This document shows, in pieces, positions 46,813 to 60,800 of a DNA stretch of 64,000 nucleotides. Positions within the stretch are counted from its first letter, which is position 1, and every line of letters begins with the position of its first letter. Origin of the DNA: Owenia fusiformis (taxonomy: Eukaryota > Annelida > Polychaeta > Sabellida > Oweniidae); assembly GCA_903813345.2 (NCBI GenBank), contig CAIIXF020000007.1, forward strand, positions 3,045,730-3,109,729. The letters run 5' to 3'. Both the position numbers and the translations under genes were made by a program. Under the pieces are notes generated by a model. That model was not told where the DNA came from. It was given only the letters and a program-made list of their open reading frames with translations, and made no database searches.

Positions 46813-47895
46813 TAGGACCTCCCACCCTTTTACACCGGTATAAGCTACTGATGACCCCGCCCCTCAACCCTGGGATCTAGACCGGCCACAAAAATAATAC
46901 ATAAACTATTTTTACTCATCGATTGAGAGAAAAGATGCAATGTTGAAGTTGTTGGTAAAGTACTATATCTAGTACTTATTTTCAGGTAAATAATCCGTCT
47001 ACTATTATTTCCAGGTCACGACGCCCTCTCTTATTCAAACTAAATGACGGTATGATGCAAATATCAGTGCCAAGGTCTAGTTGAAGGCCCATGGTTTAAC
47101 GTATACGTACTGTGGTAGAGCCGTTCTGGAGGGGGAGGACGAGCCCCGTGTTAAAACATTTAATCACCTATTTTGAGCGCAAACCCAAAATTTGGGGTCA
47201 TTTCGACTACTGGGGCTCACATTTTGAAATGAGACCAATTTTTCTGAAGCAGGCCCAACATTTTCATAGAAAATGGATTTTCCAGAGATGGGGAAAAATA
47301 ACCCCACCTCGATATACATCATCCTTCAAGATCGGTCCTTCACTGCTTTCATAGCTCATGCAGATAATATGCAATGAATTACTCTTGGGCCAAGGATGGA
47401 TATACATAGCAATCATTTATTTGTTTATTCATTGATCGAAGTTGTGTTCTAAGAAGTGAAGTCTATGTATAGTCTCAGTTCTCAGAACTGATCAATTACT
47501 TGTCGCCTATTAGCTATTCAATTGAAAAGTGACAGCAAATGATATATAAGAGTGTGTAAAATGTTTCAATAGTTCAATGAATAAAAAGGTTGATACAGTA
47601 GAACCTGTAGATGTGAACACCTTGCAAGTGAATCACCTGCTTGCACCAGTGATCATTTCAATTTGTTAGGCAAAACAAATGCAGTCGAGGCGCTTGCCTC
47701 ATCGCTTTTTAGCATCCTTTCAGAAATATCCCTCTATCGACTATCAATGATGAGTTGTATATGCAATGTTTAACAATAATATTTATTGTATAAGATTTAT
47801 TGATTTTTAATTGTATCGATTCATGTAAGGGTTATCATCGTGTTTTTTATTGCCATCATCGAACTAAGTTCACATTTTAATGGTGTTAAGATATA

Positions 47896-48971
47896 CGAGG
47901 GGTGATCAGGAATTTCTGGACCGTTGGCTCTATTTTTGCCATTTTTTATCCTTTCTTACTGATTTTTTCACATAATATAACCCAAATATATAGGATCACA
48001 CCATGACGATTTCATTCTACTATGACATCATTATTCTATTATTTTTGTTACCATGGTAACTGGTGACGCGACAAGGTGGAGCTCAGGAAAAATACTAAAA
48101 TTGAAAAACAACAGTAATTTTATATGATGTTTGGACACTGTATTCATTGCTGAATATGTGACATACAGTGTATTGTATATGTAATAGGCTGTATTATTTC
48201 ATTAAGTATATTCATTAATGTTCATAGTAATTGTCATTCTTCTTCCATCAATTCTAATCCTTTAAATTTGTTACCAGCATTTTGGAAGCATTTGTTATGC
48301 CGTTTCACTCAGTCCTGAAAGACGTGACACAGACCGTCTTTGCCTACTTTGTAACATTGGTGCGTAAATTCCTGAATGATCTCATTACTGTCCTCAAAGT
48401 GGATACCTCATAATTTGTTCTTCACTGTTGGGAAAAGATAGAAATCACACCCAGCTAATTCTGGGGGATACGGTGTGTGTGCTACAAGGGCACAACCAAT
48501 GGAAACAATCACATTTTGAAGGCAAAGACGGTCTGCATCACGTTTCTCAGGAGTGAGTGAAAAGGAATACAAATGCTTACAAAATAAAATAAATTTTGAA
48601 AATGCTGGTAACTACTTTAAAGGATTAGAATAAATGGAAATAATTGCAGTTACTTTGAACATTAATGAATATACTTATGATATAATACAACCTATTACAG
48701 TATGTAACATATTCAGCAATCAATACAGTGTCCAAACATCATATTTTAAACTACTGTTGATTTTTCAAATTTGGTATTTTTCTGAGCTCCACCTTGTTGC
48801 GTCAACGGTTACCATGGTAACAAAAATAAAAGGATAATGATTTCATAGAACAGTGAAATCCTCATGGTGTGAGCCTATATATTTGGGTTATATTGTGTAA
48901 AAAATCACTAAGAAAGGATAACAAATGGCAAAAATAGAGCCAACGGTCAAGAAATTCCTGATCACCCCTCG
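47896..48971. mobile_element. Mariner-derived fold-back element with about 450-bp arms
   Basis: The ends CGAGGGGTGATCAGGAATTT and its inverted copy lie at a TA site. The inversion continues through GGTTACCATGGTAACAAAAA and the AGACCGTCTTTGCC/GGCAAAGACGGTCT blocks, so most of the element is one hairpin. The left arm contains a transposase 3'-end fragment. Confidence 0.85.
48300..48485 (-). pseudogene. Mariner-type transposase C-terminal fragment
   Basis: The minus frame contains HTPYPPELAGCDFYLFPTVK, matching the HxPYSPDLAPxDFxLFP block that holds the third catalytic Asp of mariner transposases. It is followed by a TGA where Trp is usual, then GIHFEDSNEIIQEF. No N-terminal domain or earlier Asp region is present, so it is inactive. 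Confidence 0.75.
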
Positions 48972-48974
48972 TAT

Positions 48975-50116
48975 ATGGATGGAGTTGGTAATTTTCTTTG
49001 ATATAGCGAAACATATGAGTAAAAAATTAATTGTGTTTAGAGATTGTCACACATTTAAAAAAGAGACAAATCAATTAAACATTTAAGTTTTAAAACGCTT
49101 TTTGCCCAAGAAGGTTGATTCACTGATATGGGTTTTATTGTACTTTTCTTATATCGGTTATCGCGCGATAAGATCAAGCCGTTTTTGCCTGGTTTATGGT
49201 TACGCATCTGACTGTCAATCGTGTTTGTAAACAATCAACAATGGTAAGACACGCTTTTATTACTCTACCGAGGGCTTTTGAGTCAACTGTCTTCATTAAC
49301 GCTTTTACCTATAGCTATTGATTAATAACGATTTGAAAGCGAGGTTGCAGTCCTCAGTTCCCGGAATCGAAATTATTGCATATGAAGCATTATAAATCGA
49401 AACCAATACTTCTCAGAATAGAAACAAGTTGCATATAATCATCATACACCAAGGCAACCATCCATTCTTCAAGTTAAACTTGCGTAGGATCGACGATTTG
49501 TCAGCGAAGCATTTCATGTGGTGCACAAAGTTATTCGAGCAGAACGAAAAAGGAACTGAAAACAGCGGGGGGAAAGATTCTGATTGCCTGTCAATTTGAT
49601 TATGATCCCCGGGATTATGGTTTCCCAGGTAAATATTAATTTTGTGACCTGCTGTAAATGTAAGTCAGATACATTTCGCAAGGGGGTGCGTTTTTTGTGG
49701 TTAAAGGAACATGCACTGTCTTCAAAGTTAGAGGGGAAGAAACCGGGCCAGGGTTCAAGGATGACGTACGTCTACAGGGGCGGATCTGGGAACCGACAAG
49801 GGGGGGGGGGGGCAAATCATTAGTCTACCCTTTTTCTTTCTTGTAACTTTTGTAAAGTTGCGTAGTGCAGTTTAGCAGTGGGCTTTTGTAATTTACAGCC
49901 ATATTTTCGAAAATAACATGGCAGACAAGCATCAAAATTTATGAGGCCACACACAGACACATATGATAGCCTACAAAACAAATTAGAATATACAAAAGTT
50001 AGGTCATGTAGTTTCTATTTTTCAATAAACTGTTGCAATATGGTCATGTGATTGCTTATTTTTTTAATTCAAAGTACAATACTATATTAGTACTAATTAA
50101 TAATTATCCTAAAGAA
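48975..50116. other. Intergenic stretch, no gene recognised
   Basis: It contains a short trace of the GATTATGGT repeat near 49603 and a G homopolymer at 49801-49812. No splice-supported exon was found. Confidence 0.45.
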
Positions 50117-50275
50117 CAGAGCTTGGTAGGATATAGTTAAGCATATCTGTCGGTCCGTCCGGATAACTCAAATACTAATTAGTTAAAATATTTTCTTTAT
50201 TTTTGGTGGAAAGATGTATAATTGTAAAATAGTTTTACACAAGAAAAAATATTTTCAAGATGGCCATTCCTTCAA
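50117..50275. repeat. Fragment of the GTCCGTCC/TAACTCAAATAC repeat family
   Basis: It shares TAGGATATAG, TCGGTCCGTCCGGATAACTC and AAGATGGCCATT words with the 26388-27078 and 58181-59961 repeats. It directly abuts the 50317 element region. Confidence 0.55.
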
Positions 50276-50316
50276 AAGTTGCAGGAGTTTAAATGGAGAC
50301 GCTGTAATTCATTGTA

Positions 50317-51282
50317 CAGTGCGTATAAAAAAAAACGCAACAGATTGTTATCTCGGAAAAGCACAAAACCATTGATAACAGCATTGATTTCATTCAATGC
50401 ACCATGTAGCCAAGTGTCTCCTCTTTACAATGATATATCATTCATTGATATTTGGTCATGGTTGGGTGAGTAATCATTCCATTTGCAAAGTGGGCCAAAA
50501 TTAGCTCGGGACGAAGTTATAAACATCGCAAAATTCAGTGTACGGAGCCCGATGCAATATTGGAAGAAAACATAAAACCAATGCTGACTGCATCCTTTTC
50601 ATTCAATGTACCAAAAAGCCAAATTACTCCTCTTTGCAATGGAATATCATTCATTCACAGGGAGTCATGGCTGGCCGAATAATCATTAATTTTGCAAAGT
50701 GGGGCAAAATTCAGCTCAGACTCAAGTTTCAAACATTGCAAAAGTCAGTACAAGGGTCATAGGGGCTATTGGAAGAAGGCGTGACAGGTGTGGCATAGAC
50801 AGTAAAGTGTTCACACTCATAATCTGCCGACACACTCTTGCACATAAAGATGCGCTCATCTGTCCACGTCATGCATGGTTCAGCCCTGAGTCATCTGTGG
50901 GTTAAAGCAGAGAAAAGCAGCCCTCGGGCAATTCTTTCTCGAGGTTTTGCAATATCTAGTGAAGGAATTGTGAGCATAGATGCTCCTGAGATAGCTCCAA
51001 AAGAAAAAGTCACAACAATTCAAGTCAGGGGGACTTCCATTGGCACTAAGCCCTTGCACTGATTTTTGCAATATCTAAAACTTGGTCCAGAGCCGATTTT
51101 GACCCACTGTGCAAATGGAAGGATTTCTCACCCAACCATTACCACATATGAATGAATGACATATCATTGCAAAGAGGAGAGACGTGGCTTTATGGTACAT
51201 TGAATGAAATTGGTGTACTAGTCATCACTAGTTTTGTGATTTTACGAGATAACGACTTGTTGAGTTTTTTTGATACGCCCTG
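50317..51282. mobile_element. 966-bp TA-flanked element, CAGGGCGTATCAAAAAA type
   Basis: The left end CAGTGCGTATAAAAAAAAAC and right end TTTTTTTGATACGCCCTG are inverted and flanked by TA. Arms of about 200 bp pair (50317-50520 with 51080-51282). A second partial copy of the arm, in the same orientation, lies at 50530-50755. The short interior holds no transposase I recognise. Confidence 0.78.
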
Positions 51283-51841
51283 TACAGTTGTAAAGAAATT
51301 TGTTCTGGTTAAGAAACTGGCATGGCTCAATTGAAAGAATATCTGAATATATAAACTATGAATTAGATAGAGGGTTATATAAGTGAGAATAAACGCCATT
51401 ACAAATGAACCCAAAGTTTTATGTCTGATCGATATTGAACCAAATGATCAGTTCGCAGGGGATGAAACACTGCAGCCATCTACAAACTGAAATTGAGTTG
51501 CTAAAATTGACCCTTGCAAAAAGTTTTCTTGAAAATATTATGATCTTTTAAGTGATTTTGTATATTTTAAGTAATATTATAGACTATAAAAATATTTTGC
51601 AATGTATGAAAAGAATTTAAGCCCAAGATTTAGTGCATTATTGTGACTGATTCATTCCACTGAGACATTGTAAACTTAGCACTCGATGCTATGCATCCAT
51701 GCAAAGTTTGAAACAACACCTCTAAATGATAATCAGTCCACAAACCTCACACAATCCATTTGAATACTAGCTGTTGAAAGTTGCATCATAGGATCACCAA
51801 TATCTGTATCCTGTAATTAGGTGGTGTATTCTTTGTTTCAG

Positions 51842-54800
51842 TTTAATTTGAGGATCACAGAATAGCACATGTGGTGGACCTCAGAGAGGTTCAGCGTAGA
51901 CTGGATGTTGTGATGGCTACAAGCAGTGAGGAATCAGATGATTCCGATGGGGGATTCATATTGCCAGGTGTTAAAGAAACACTTAGGAATATTCTTGCAG
52001 AGTATCCAAACAATGGCCAGATCCTGAAGGTAACTAAAATATGCATGGGTGTTAAGCCAGGACCTAAAATTAGAGGAGGCAAAACTTAATAAGCCAGGCA
52101 AAAGCTAAATGAGTTAAGCAAGGCTGAACACCAATGATGTAACATTAGAGGGAGGGGCAGCTAAATGATCACTTTAATTTTAATACTCAAAAAGTAAGAG
52201 TGATTCATTGACATGATTGATGCTTGACAAGATGCTCAATTAGATTTAATTTACTATGTCTGGACTAATTGCCATGATCAACATGAAAATACTGATAGAA
52301 AATTAATGCTATATGAGTTTGTTAAATATCTAAGAGACTGAGATTTCCCTTTGGACTAACATCTTACCATTGGTACAATTTAGCAGGAGTGTTGTTATCC
52401 CAACAAATAAAGTTTGATAAGGACTACTGAAGCCCTCCATTTGTCCATCTGTCAGTCCTTTCATACTTTTATATGCATAATAATGTTCAATTTAACCTGA
52501 TGCCAACTAATATTCATAATAGACTTATTTTTAGTTTGATTCAAATAAACATATTCTTTCTTTATCAGGAGATAATTCAGAATGCTGAGGATGCGGGTGC
52601 AACTGAGATAAAGTTCTTCCTGGATACCCTACCAAGAGAGACGTCAGGAAAATTGCTGAAAGATGGCCTCAAGCAATTTCAGGTAAATGCTTATACAACC
52701 CTCTGCTGAAAGGAAGAATCAGATATACAGGGTGGGCCAAAAAATGCCTCTTTTTTCAAGACACTATAACTTTTTTCTTTTCCAACCTACATACACCAAA
52801 TTTTGCAATTATTTAGTGCCAGGCCCAGGGGTCCTAAATAATAAAATAATGTAATGAGTCCTTCAACTTGGATTGTATTTCATCTAAAAGAGGAGTTCCA
52901 TAATCCATTGGTCTGGCACCCTCTTTGATGATAGCCTTTAGTCTTAATCGCCATGCTGATAAAGCAGTATCAAAGAAAAGTTGACTAAGTTTCTTTCAAC
53001 CTGTCTTAATTGCCAGCTTTAGTTGAACAATTCTTGATAAAGTATTATGGTCCCACACTTTACCAAAATTAGACCCGTGATGATATACAGTTCAAAATGT
53101 TCTTTAATTGAAATAAAATTTTGAAAATGTATGTCTGATTCTGTATTTAAGTACAAGTAGTTATAGCTCCACTCTGCATATATTAAAATGTTTTGTGGCT
53201 TGGACAACCATTAATGGTATTAACTGAGGAAACAGAGGTGGATCATGCTGAATAAAAGTTGCATGTACTTATATGACAGTATGACAACATGTCTCACAAG
53301 TATAAATGATTCACATAATAGACTATAAGTTTGACAAAATTAATGCTATATCATGTGAATGATAATAACAGTTAGTGTAGGTAATGAATCTGCTCAACCA
53401 GGTCCTTGGGTTCTCTTTTCCTTCTTAGAACAAACAATGACAGAACTAACCTGTTGTTGATTAAGATTTATGGTGTAAAGATGTTATATTTGTTGCTTTA
53501 GGGACCAGCTTTGTATGTATTCAATAATGCAGTCTTCACGAAAAAAGACTGGGAGGGTATTAGAAGTCTAGGGACAAGCGTGAAGAAGGATGACCCAATT
53601 AAAGTTGGCAGATTTGGACTTGGTTTCAAATCTGTGTTTCACATAACAGGTAATCTCAATCTCTCCAGCATTTAAGCAACCAGACTGCTGCGTTTGTTGA
53701 AAATATGAAAGGAACACTTGAACAGAGAATGGATCTTAACAACACCAGATATTTTTTCCATGTTACTGAACTCTCTTCAAGAATCACCCAGATGCAAAGA
53801 ATTGGAAAGGTTTTTCAGAGCAAATTTTACTGTATCAGTACATCCATCTGATTGGTGTTTGTGAAGTTCCTTAAATATGTCTATTGTTATGTAATGGATC
53901 CTTTGTTAGATGTGCTTTTATGTCACCACAACGGTCTCCAATTTTTTCTGGATGGCATTCAGCGGTTGTTCTCCTTTCAATAAAGAATGCTACTTTATCA
54001 AAAATGTATACATGTACATCTTTTGGACTAACTTGTATATTGTATATAGAAAAGTGATTGTCCATTGCAATATTGCAGATTTGCCATCTGTTCTCAGCCA
54101 GTATCAACTCATGATGATTGATCCTCATCAGAGATTCTTCAAACAAGGCACCCACAGCCTATATCTCAACAAGAAAAGTGGAACGTCTAAGAAGAGATCA
54201 GATAGATATTCGGGACATTTGGAGGCATTCAAGAGAGTTCTTGATCATCCTGAACTTAATGGGGCATTTGATGGTGAAGCCTTGGAGGGGACTCTATTCA
54301 GGTAAGCATACAAAATGTATTGAATAAATGGACAATGAAATGACATCCAACATGTGTTATAGGGCAGTGAAAATTATACTACTATTGTACTATACAATGA
54401 TGGCAAATTCATGGACATGCACTGCAGTACAGGTATGTGTTAATTTAGGTTTACCCTGCGCGCAGAGTCTAGTTATAAAATACCCTCTGCCTAGTATAGA
54501 CTATATTACAGTTTAACAGCCCCGCCTCCATGACTGATGCCCATGACAGCTCGGGTCATAAATCATTTCACACCTACCGCGCTGAGCTATTCTCAACCAA
54601 TCAGTAAGCTTGAAGGAACAAGTGCTAAATGCATGCACAATAATTATGCCATTATGTCAGAGAAAATGACCATATAGAAAGTCGTCCTTATTTCGACGGT
54701 GAACTCTGATTAGCGCAGTGAGTTCAGAGATTTATTGGAAACTGAAAGAGTGAAGACGAAGCTCTCTTTTGAGAAGCAAAGTCAAACGAATGCAAAGGGT

Positions 54801-57800
54801 AATCTAGATTAAGACAAGTGATGTCATAATTATGACTATCAGCATAATGCAACTACACTGTATATCCCATTGTCTCTTAAAGGAGAAGCCCCACAGTTCA
54901 ATTGAACTCCCTGTCATTTACCTAATCTCATTTCTTTACGTATAACTCCATGCACCCCCTCTATTTCATTCTTCCATCTTAATACTATCCATCTCATTCC
55001 CAACTCATTCCTTGATAACCCTTCTGTATACATTTATTCATTGCATGACTGTCAAGTGATACATTAAACATTTGCCCTTAATCTTTCAGATTCCCCATAA
55101 GACTTGCTCCTGGGCCAGATGAGATGTTGTCTGAACTAACAGACCAGTGCTATAAAATGGATGAGATTCGCCACCTGTTGGAATCACTCAAGCAAGATGC
55201 TGACCTTATCCTGCTATTCATGAAGACACTGAACACGATCCATGTGACCATCCTTCATGATAACACCAATGGTGAAGCCTTTCTTAAAGTATCTCTAAAA
55301 GCAGGAGAGGCAGACCTTGATATCACTAAAGAGCGAGCTGATTTTCTTGAGTCTATCAAAGATCGTCAACTAGGCAACCACAGTGATACAAAGTATGAAC
55401 CACTAACAATGTCTGCAGTCATTAGCATTCAGATGGAAGTATTAAATGAGCCAGAGAAACACAAAATGTGGCTTGTAAGCCACTACTATGCAGGAAGTGA
55501 AGTTTCAGTTGATTTACGGAATCTAATAAAGGATGGAAAGGTTGGCTTGATTCCACTGGTGGGATGTGCAATAGAGATCACGAAAGAAGGTAAAAATTGT
55601 TTGTTTTAATCAGCTCTTTGTGCTAAGCCATAAAGCATGCACTGAATAATGTATCACATATTAACTGATCTTTTTAATGTGTTACAACATATGCTTTAAG
55701 TGTCATGTGTTTAATCCCTTTTCATCTTCCCAGATTTTTCTTTCCACAGGGCACTAAATCCCAATAATTTCTATTTTGGTCAAAATGATACTTCATCGTT
55801 TTGCCAGTATGCAAACAGATTTGGTAGAATATAGTTTTTAAAGCAAAAGGGTGCAATGGCCAGTTTAGTGTTACACTGCTGGGTATTTCACAATCATTCA
55901 TTTTGAGAAACTTAACATAATATCCCCAAAAAATTGTTTCTGCATTTTAAATGCATTTTAAGATGATACATGTGGCAGCCAAATTTATTCATCAAATCAT
56001 GTATTATTCCTCAGCTTTCGTTTAATAACAGATCCTGCATAAGTGCCTATATTGTGATATAATATATTTCAGATGTGGTGAAATGTAAACAACCTGCTGG
56101 GCACATTTTCTGTGTGCTGCCCCTACCAATGACAGAGACCAGCCCATCAGGTCTGCCCATACATGTGAATGGATACTTTGCTTTGGACCAGGTATTCTGC
56201 AGTTTTGTATTTCTTGCTTATTTGGGCCTCTATACATATTCTCATCAAATAACATGACAACATGACAGTCACAATTATTTGGCATTTAATGATCATTAAT
56301 GATATATAGTGATCTTTACTTTTGTTTTTAATTAGTCAGGAAAAACATGTAGAAAAACATTCCTCCACTTGTGTAAAACAATTTCAACAAGAATAAACAA
56401 TATTCGGTATTAGTGATATAACATCCATTATTACTATACAACTTGTAATCATGTACTTATCCATATTTTATTGTCTTTCAGAATAGAGCACATTTGAAAT
56501 GGCCTACAGTGGACCAGAAGGAAGGCAGTGACCCTAAGCTAACGTGGAACATGTGTCTGTTAACTGAATTGCTCCCTCAATGCTATATACAGCTGATCTT
56601 GAAAGCACGGAATCTGGAGCTTCAACCTGCTTTAATTTATCACATGATTGCAGATTGTGACAAGGCATGTATTTTCACCTTGGATTCAACGATCTTATAC
56701 AAGGTCGTAATGCACAAATTGTAAAGTTGTCTTTAGTCATTCATTCATTCAACTATCAGATTTCAGATTATCCAGATAATGCTGACATTAGTTACTATAT
56801 CCTTCCTGAAAAACCCATACTTGCTCAAATCAACCTTTAACCATAATAATTAAATAAAATCATCAATATCACCATTTTCAGACAATACAAATACTTTTTT
56901 AAAGTGTAACTTTAAAAGTATTACTTTAAAGAATTTTAAGTCCTCAAAAATAGTAATTGGAAATGGACACTAGTTTTTCATATTAATTTGTGGAAGCTTG
57001 ACTGATTTCTATAATTTGGGTTTTTACAGGTTCATGACAAGTGGAAGATTGTAATTGCAAAACTCTTCCCTCAGCTATATCAGAATGACATCATATATTC
57101 TGCAGTCCAGAACAAGTGGGTTAAAACATCAGACTGTGTCGTAGATGACTTGCACAGCCAACCAAATAGAGTGAGAGATGTGCTGTATGATCTTCTCAGA
57201 AAGACTGGATGTAACTTAGCACAGATTCCAGCTCATGTCCAGAATGGCATTGTAACATACACTGGCTTATCTTTAACACCTATCAGTCCTCGATATGTCC
57301 GTGAGCAAATGCAAGCACAGCCAAATACATACAAAGGTCTCCAAAAAGAAGATAAACACTCTCTTCTAAGTTACCTTCTACAGGATGAACAGTTTTCTGC
57401 CTTAGAGGGACTGGAACTGATCACACTATGTGATGGCACTGGAGCTGCTTTCGTGAAGTGTACACATTCCTTTCCTCATCCCACACCTGTCTACCTACCA
57501 TCTATTGAAAAATACCCAATGGCAATGTTTCCAAACCACCAGGGCTTTTTCATGAATACAGACGACATGGACCCATGCCTTGTTCAGAAGCTTCATAGCG
57601 TCGCTCAGACTTGTAAGTATGATTTGATTTAAATCTTCCATCTAGGATATTCGCCTTTATTATTTATGAAGAGAAAAATGTTGAGATCTATGGTTTCCCA
57701 TGGGTAAAGTTGTTAAATGGAAAACACAATGGGCAACATGTAAATGTGATTACAGTATTAGGGCACAAAAGCAACAATCTAAAGCAATAAAGTGGGTCAC

Positions 57801-60800
57801 ATTGAAAACAGTTGAAGAAAAGGCATAACATAGTTTGAACATTTTACCCATAAAAGGATAATTTTAACAGCCTTATGCAATAGAACACAAGAGAACAAGC
57901 AACCAGCCAATCTTAAAAGAATATTTGAACTGTCAGTTAGTCCAAGCAGGTTTAGTTTATTGAAAATTTGTTAAACCATGTTTCATTAATTCCTATTCAA
58001 CAGACTCACAATACATACATGTACATAATGTATAGCCAAACACAAGGTGACCTGCTTGAAATACTTCTTTTTAGTAACTGCTCTTTTGATAATTGCTGAA
58101 TAATCACTGACCAAAATATATTAGTGCCATTTATCTGAACTCATGTTTAGATTCATTTGATGAGGTTCTATACTTGTAATTATCCCACCGAACAAAGTTC
58201 GAGAGGGATATAGGAAAGCCATCCATCCGTCCGTTCGTCCGTCTGTTTGTCCTGGGCGATAACTCAAATACCGTTTCACGGATTTGATTCAAATTTTATA
58301 GGCTTATGCCTTATGGGTGTAGGACCTCTGCTCGAGAAGTAATTTTCAATATGGCCACTGAATTCAAAATGGCCGCCATTTTTCGTAAAAAATGTAATCT
58401 TTAATAACTCAAATACTAGTTTGCGGATTTGGTTCAAATTTTATATGCTGATGCCTAGGGACACAGTAGATATGTTCGAGTAAAAATTTTCAAGATGGCG
58501 GCTAGATTTCAAAATGGCGGCCATTTTTCGTAAAAAAACTTAATCTTTGATAACTCAAATACCAGTGAACGGATTTGGTTCAAATTGTATATGATGATGC
58601 CAAGGGACACAGTAGAGTTCGAGTTACAATTTTCAAGATGGCCGATGAAATTCAAAATGGCGGCCATTTTTCGTAAAAAAAATCTCTGGTAACTCAAATA
58701 CCAGTGAACGGATTTGGTTCAAATTTTATATGATGATGCCTAGGGACAAAGGAGCTTCGCTCAAGATGGGACTTTCGAAATGGCCACTGAATTTCAAAGT
58801 GGCAGCCATTTTTCGTAAAAAAACGTAATCTTTGATAACTCAAATACCAGTGAACGGATTTGGTTCAAATTTTATATGAGGATGCCTAGGGACACAGAAG
58901 CTCTGTTCGAATAAGAATTTTCAAGATGGTGGCTGAATTTTAAAATAATGACCATTTTTTGTAAAAAACGTAATCTTTGATAACTCAAATACCAGTGAAC
59001 GGATTTGGTTCAAATTTATAGCCTTATGCCTTATAGGTATAGGACCAATATGGCCACTCATTTCAAAATGGCCACCATTCGTTGATAACTCAATTACTAG
59101 TTGATGGATTTGATTTAAATTTTATAGGCTTATGCCTTGTAGGTATAGGACCTCTGCTTTTTCAATATGGACACTCATTTCAAAATGGCCACCATTTTTC
59201 ATAAAAAATGTTATCTTTGGTAACTCAAATACTAATTGATGGATTTGGTTCAAATTTTATATGCTGATGCTTTGGGAAAAAGAAGCTTTGCTCAACAAGA
59301 GATTTCTCAAGATGGCCATTGAATTTAAAATTGCCGCCATTTTTCTGCAATCTTTGATAACTCAAATACCTGTGAATGGATTTGGTTCAAATTTTATATG
59401 CTGATGCCTAGAGACACAGTAGCTCTGTTCAAGAAAGAATTTTCAAGATGGCGACTGAATTTCAAAATGGTAGCCATTTTTCATAAGAAAAAACGTAATC
59501 TTTGATAAGTCAAATACCAGTGAACAGATTTGGTTCAAATTTTATATGCTGATGCCTAGAAACACAGTTGCTCTGTTCGAGAAATTTTTTTTAAGATGGC
59601 GGCTGATCATCAGAATGGCTGCCATTTTTCATTTTCATTTTCGTAATCTTTTGGTAACTCAACTGCCGTTCGGTGGGATTTGCTACTCCTTGGAGTTGCT
59701 GTTTTTCTAGTTAATAACTCATATACTATTGAATCAATTTTTTATATGCTGCCTTAGGGACAAACATTTTCAAGATTACCACTGAATTCAAAAGAGCCAC
59801 CCTTTTAAGTAAAAATTAATCTTTGATATATCGCATACCAGTTGACAGATTTGGTTCGAAATCTTTATGCTGATGCATTCAAAATGGCTGCCATTTTTAT
59901 AATTTGATAATATATGTTTTGTTTGGTGGGATTGGTACTCCTGGGACTTGCTGTTTTTCTAGGGTGGTTTTATTGGGTGGTTGTAGCACCTATTTCAATA
60001 CTCAGGAAATAAAGTACTGTTTAGATAAGTGCTAATGTATCAAATCAAGTCCCGTTTAATTCAATTTAGGTTCTACTCAGTTAGCAGAGATGACGGATTC
60101 TGAAGCTCGTAGATTGATATTTGAAACTGAACCAGAAAGCTGGAAGGATGAAACTACCATTGACTTGACACCAAATCAGGCAAAGCAGAACATAGCATGG
60201 TCAGATAGTGTTTCGAACTACATTGTGAATAACAGAAAAGGGCTAGATCAGTTTGAACACCTTCATCTCATACAGCAGAATTCTGTAAAACTGATACAGT
60301 TGAAAAAGAACTCGGGAATACTTCTTGAGGGGAAACCACAAATCAACAGCCATTTGAAGAGGCTGCTTAATGGCATTGGTGTAACTGTCATTAATTACCT
60401 TCCCAAACCATGGGATTCTCAAGAGCAAAAATTGAAAAGCCAGTCTTATATACATTCTGCTACCCCTGTTGGAATTCTTCAGGCAATTGCTGACAAAGTG
60501 AACCACCAGTATGAAATCCCTGAGTATCTGCATAGAGCATCTAAAAAAGAACGAGAAGCACTCCAGATAGAACTTGCCAACATCAGCTTATATTCAAATA
60601 TTGATCGAAAGTTGATAAGATCCTTGCCAATTTTCAAATCTACAGATCAACAGTGGGTGTCATTTGATGGTAATGATCCTATAATGTGCAAAGAAGTTAT
60701 CCCTATCAAGGTGAAAGTTAGAATGATTAAGAACAATGAAAGAGTGATGAAGTTAGCATCATTGGCAGGAGTAAATCCCTTACAGGAGGCAGATCTCATT

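Noticed and set aside
50699-51071. Overlapping plus and minus frames in the 966-bp TA-flanked element
   Set aside because: There is no recognisable transposase motif, and the frames overlap on both strands of an inverted-repeat element.
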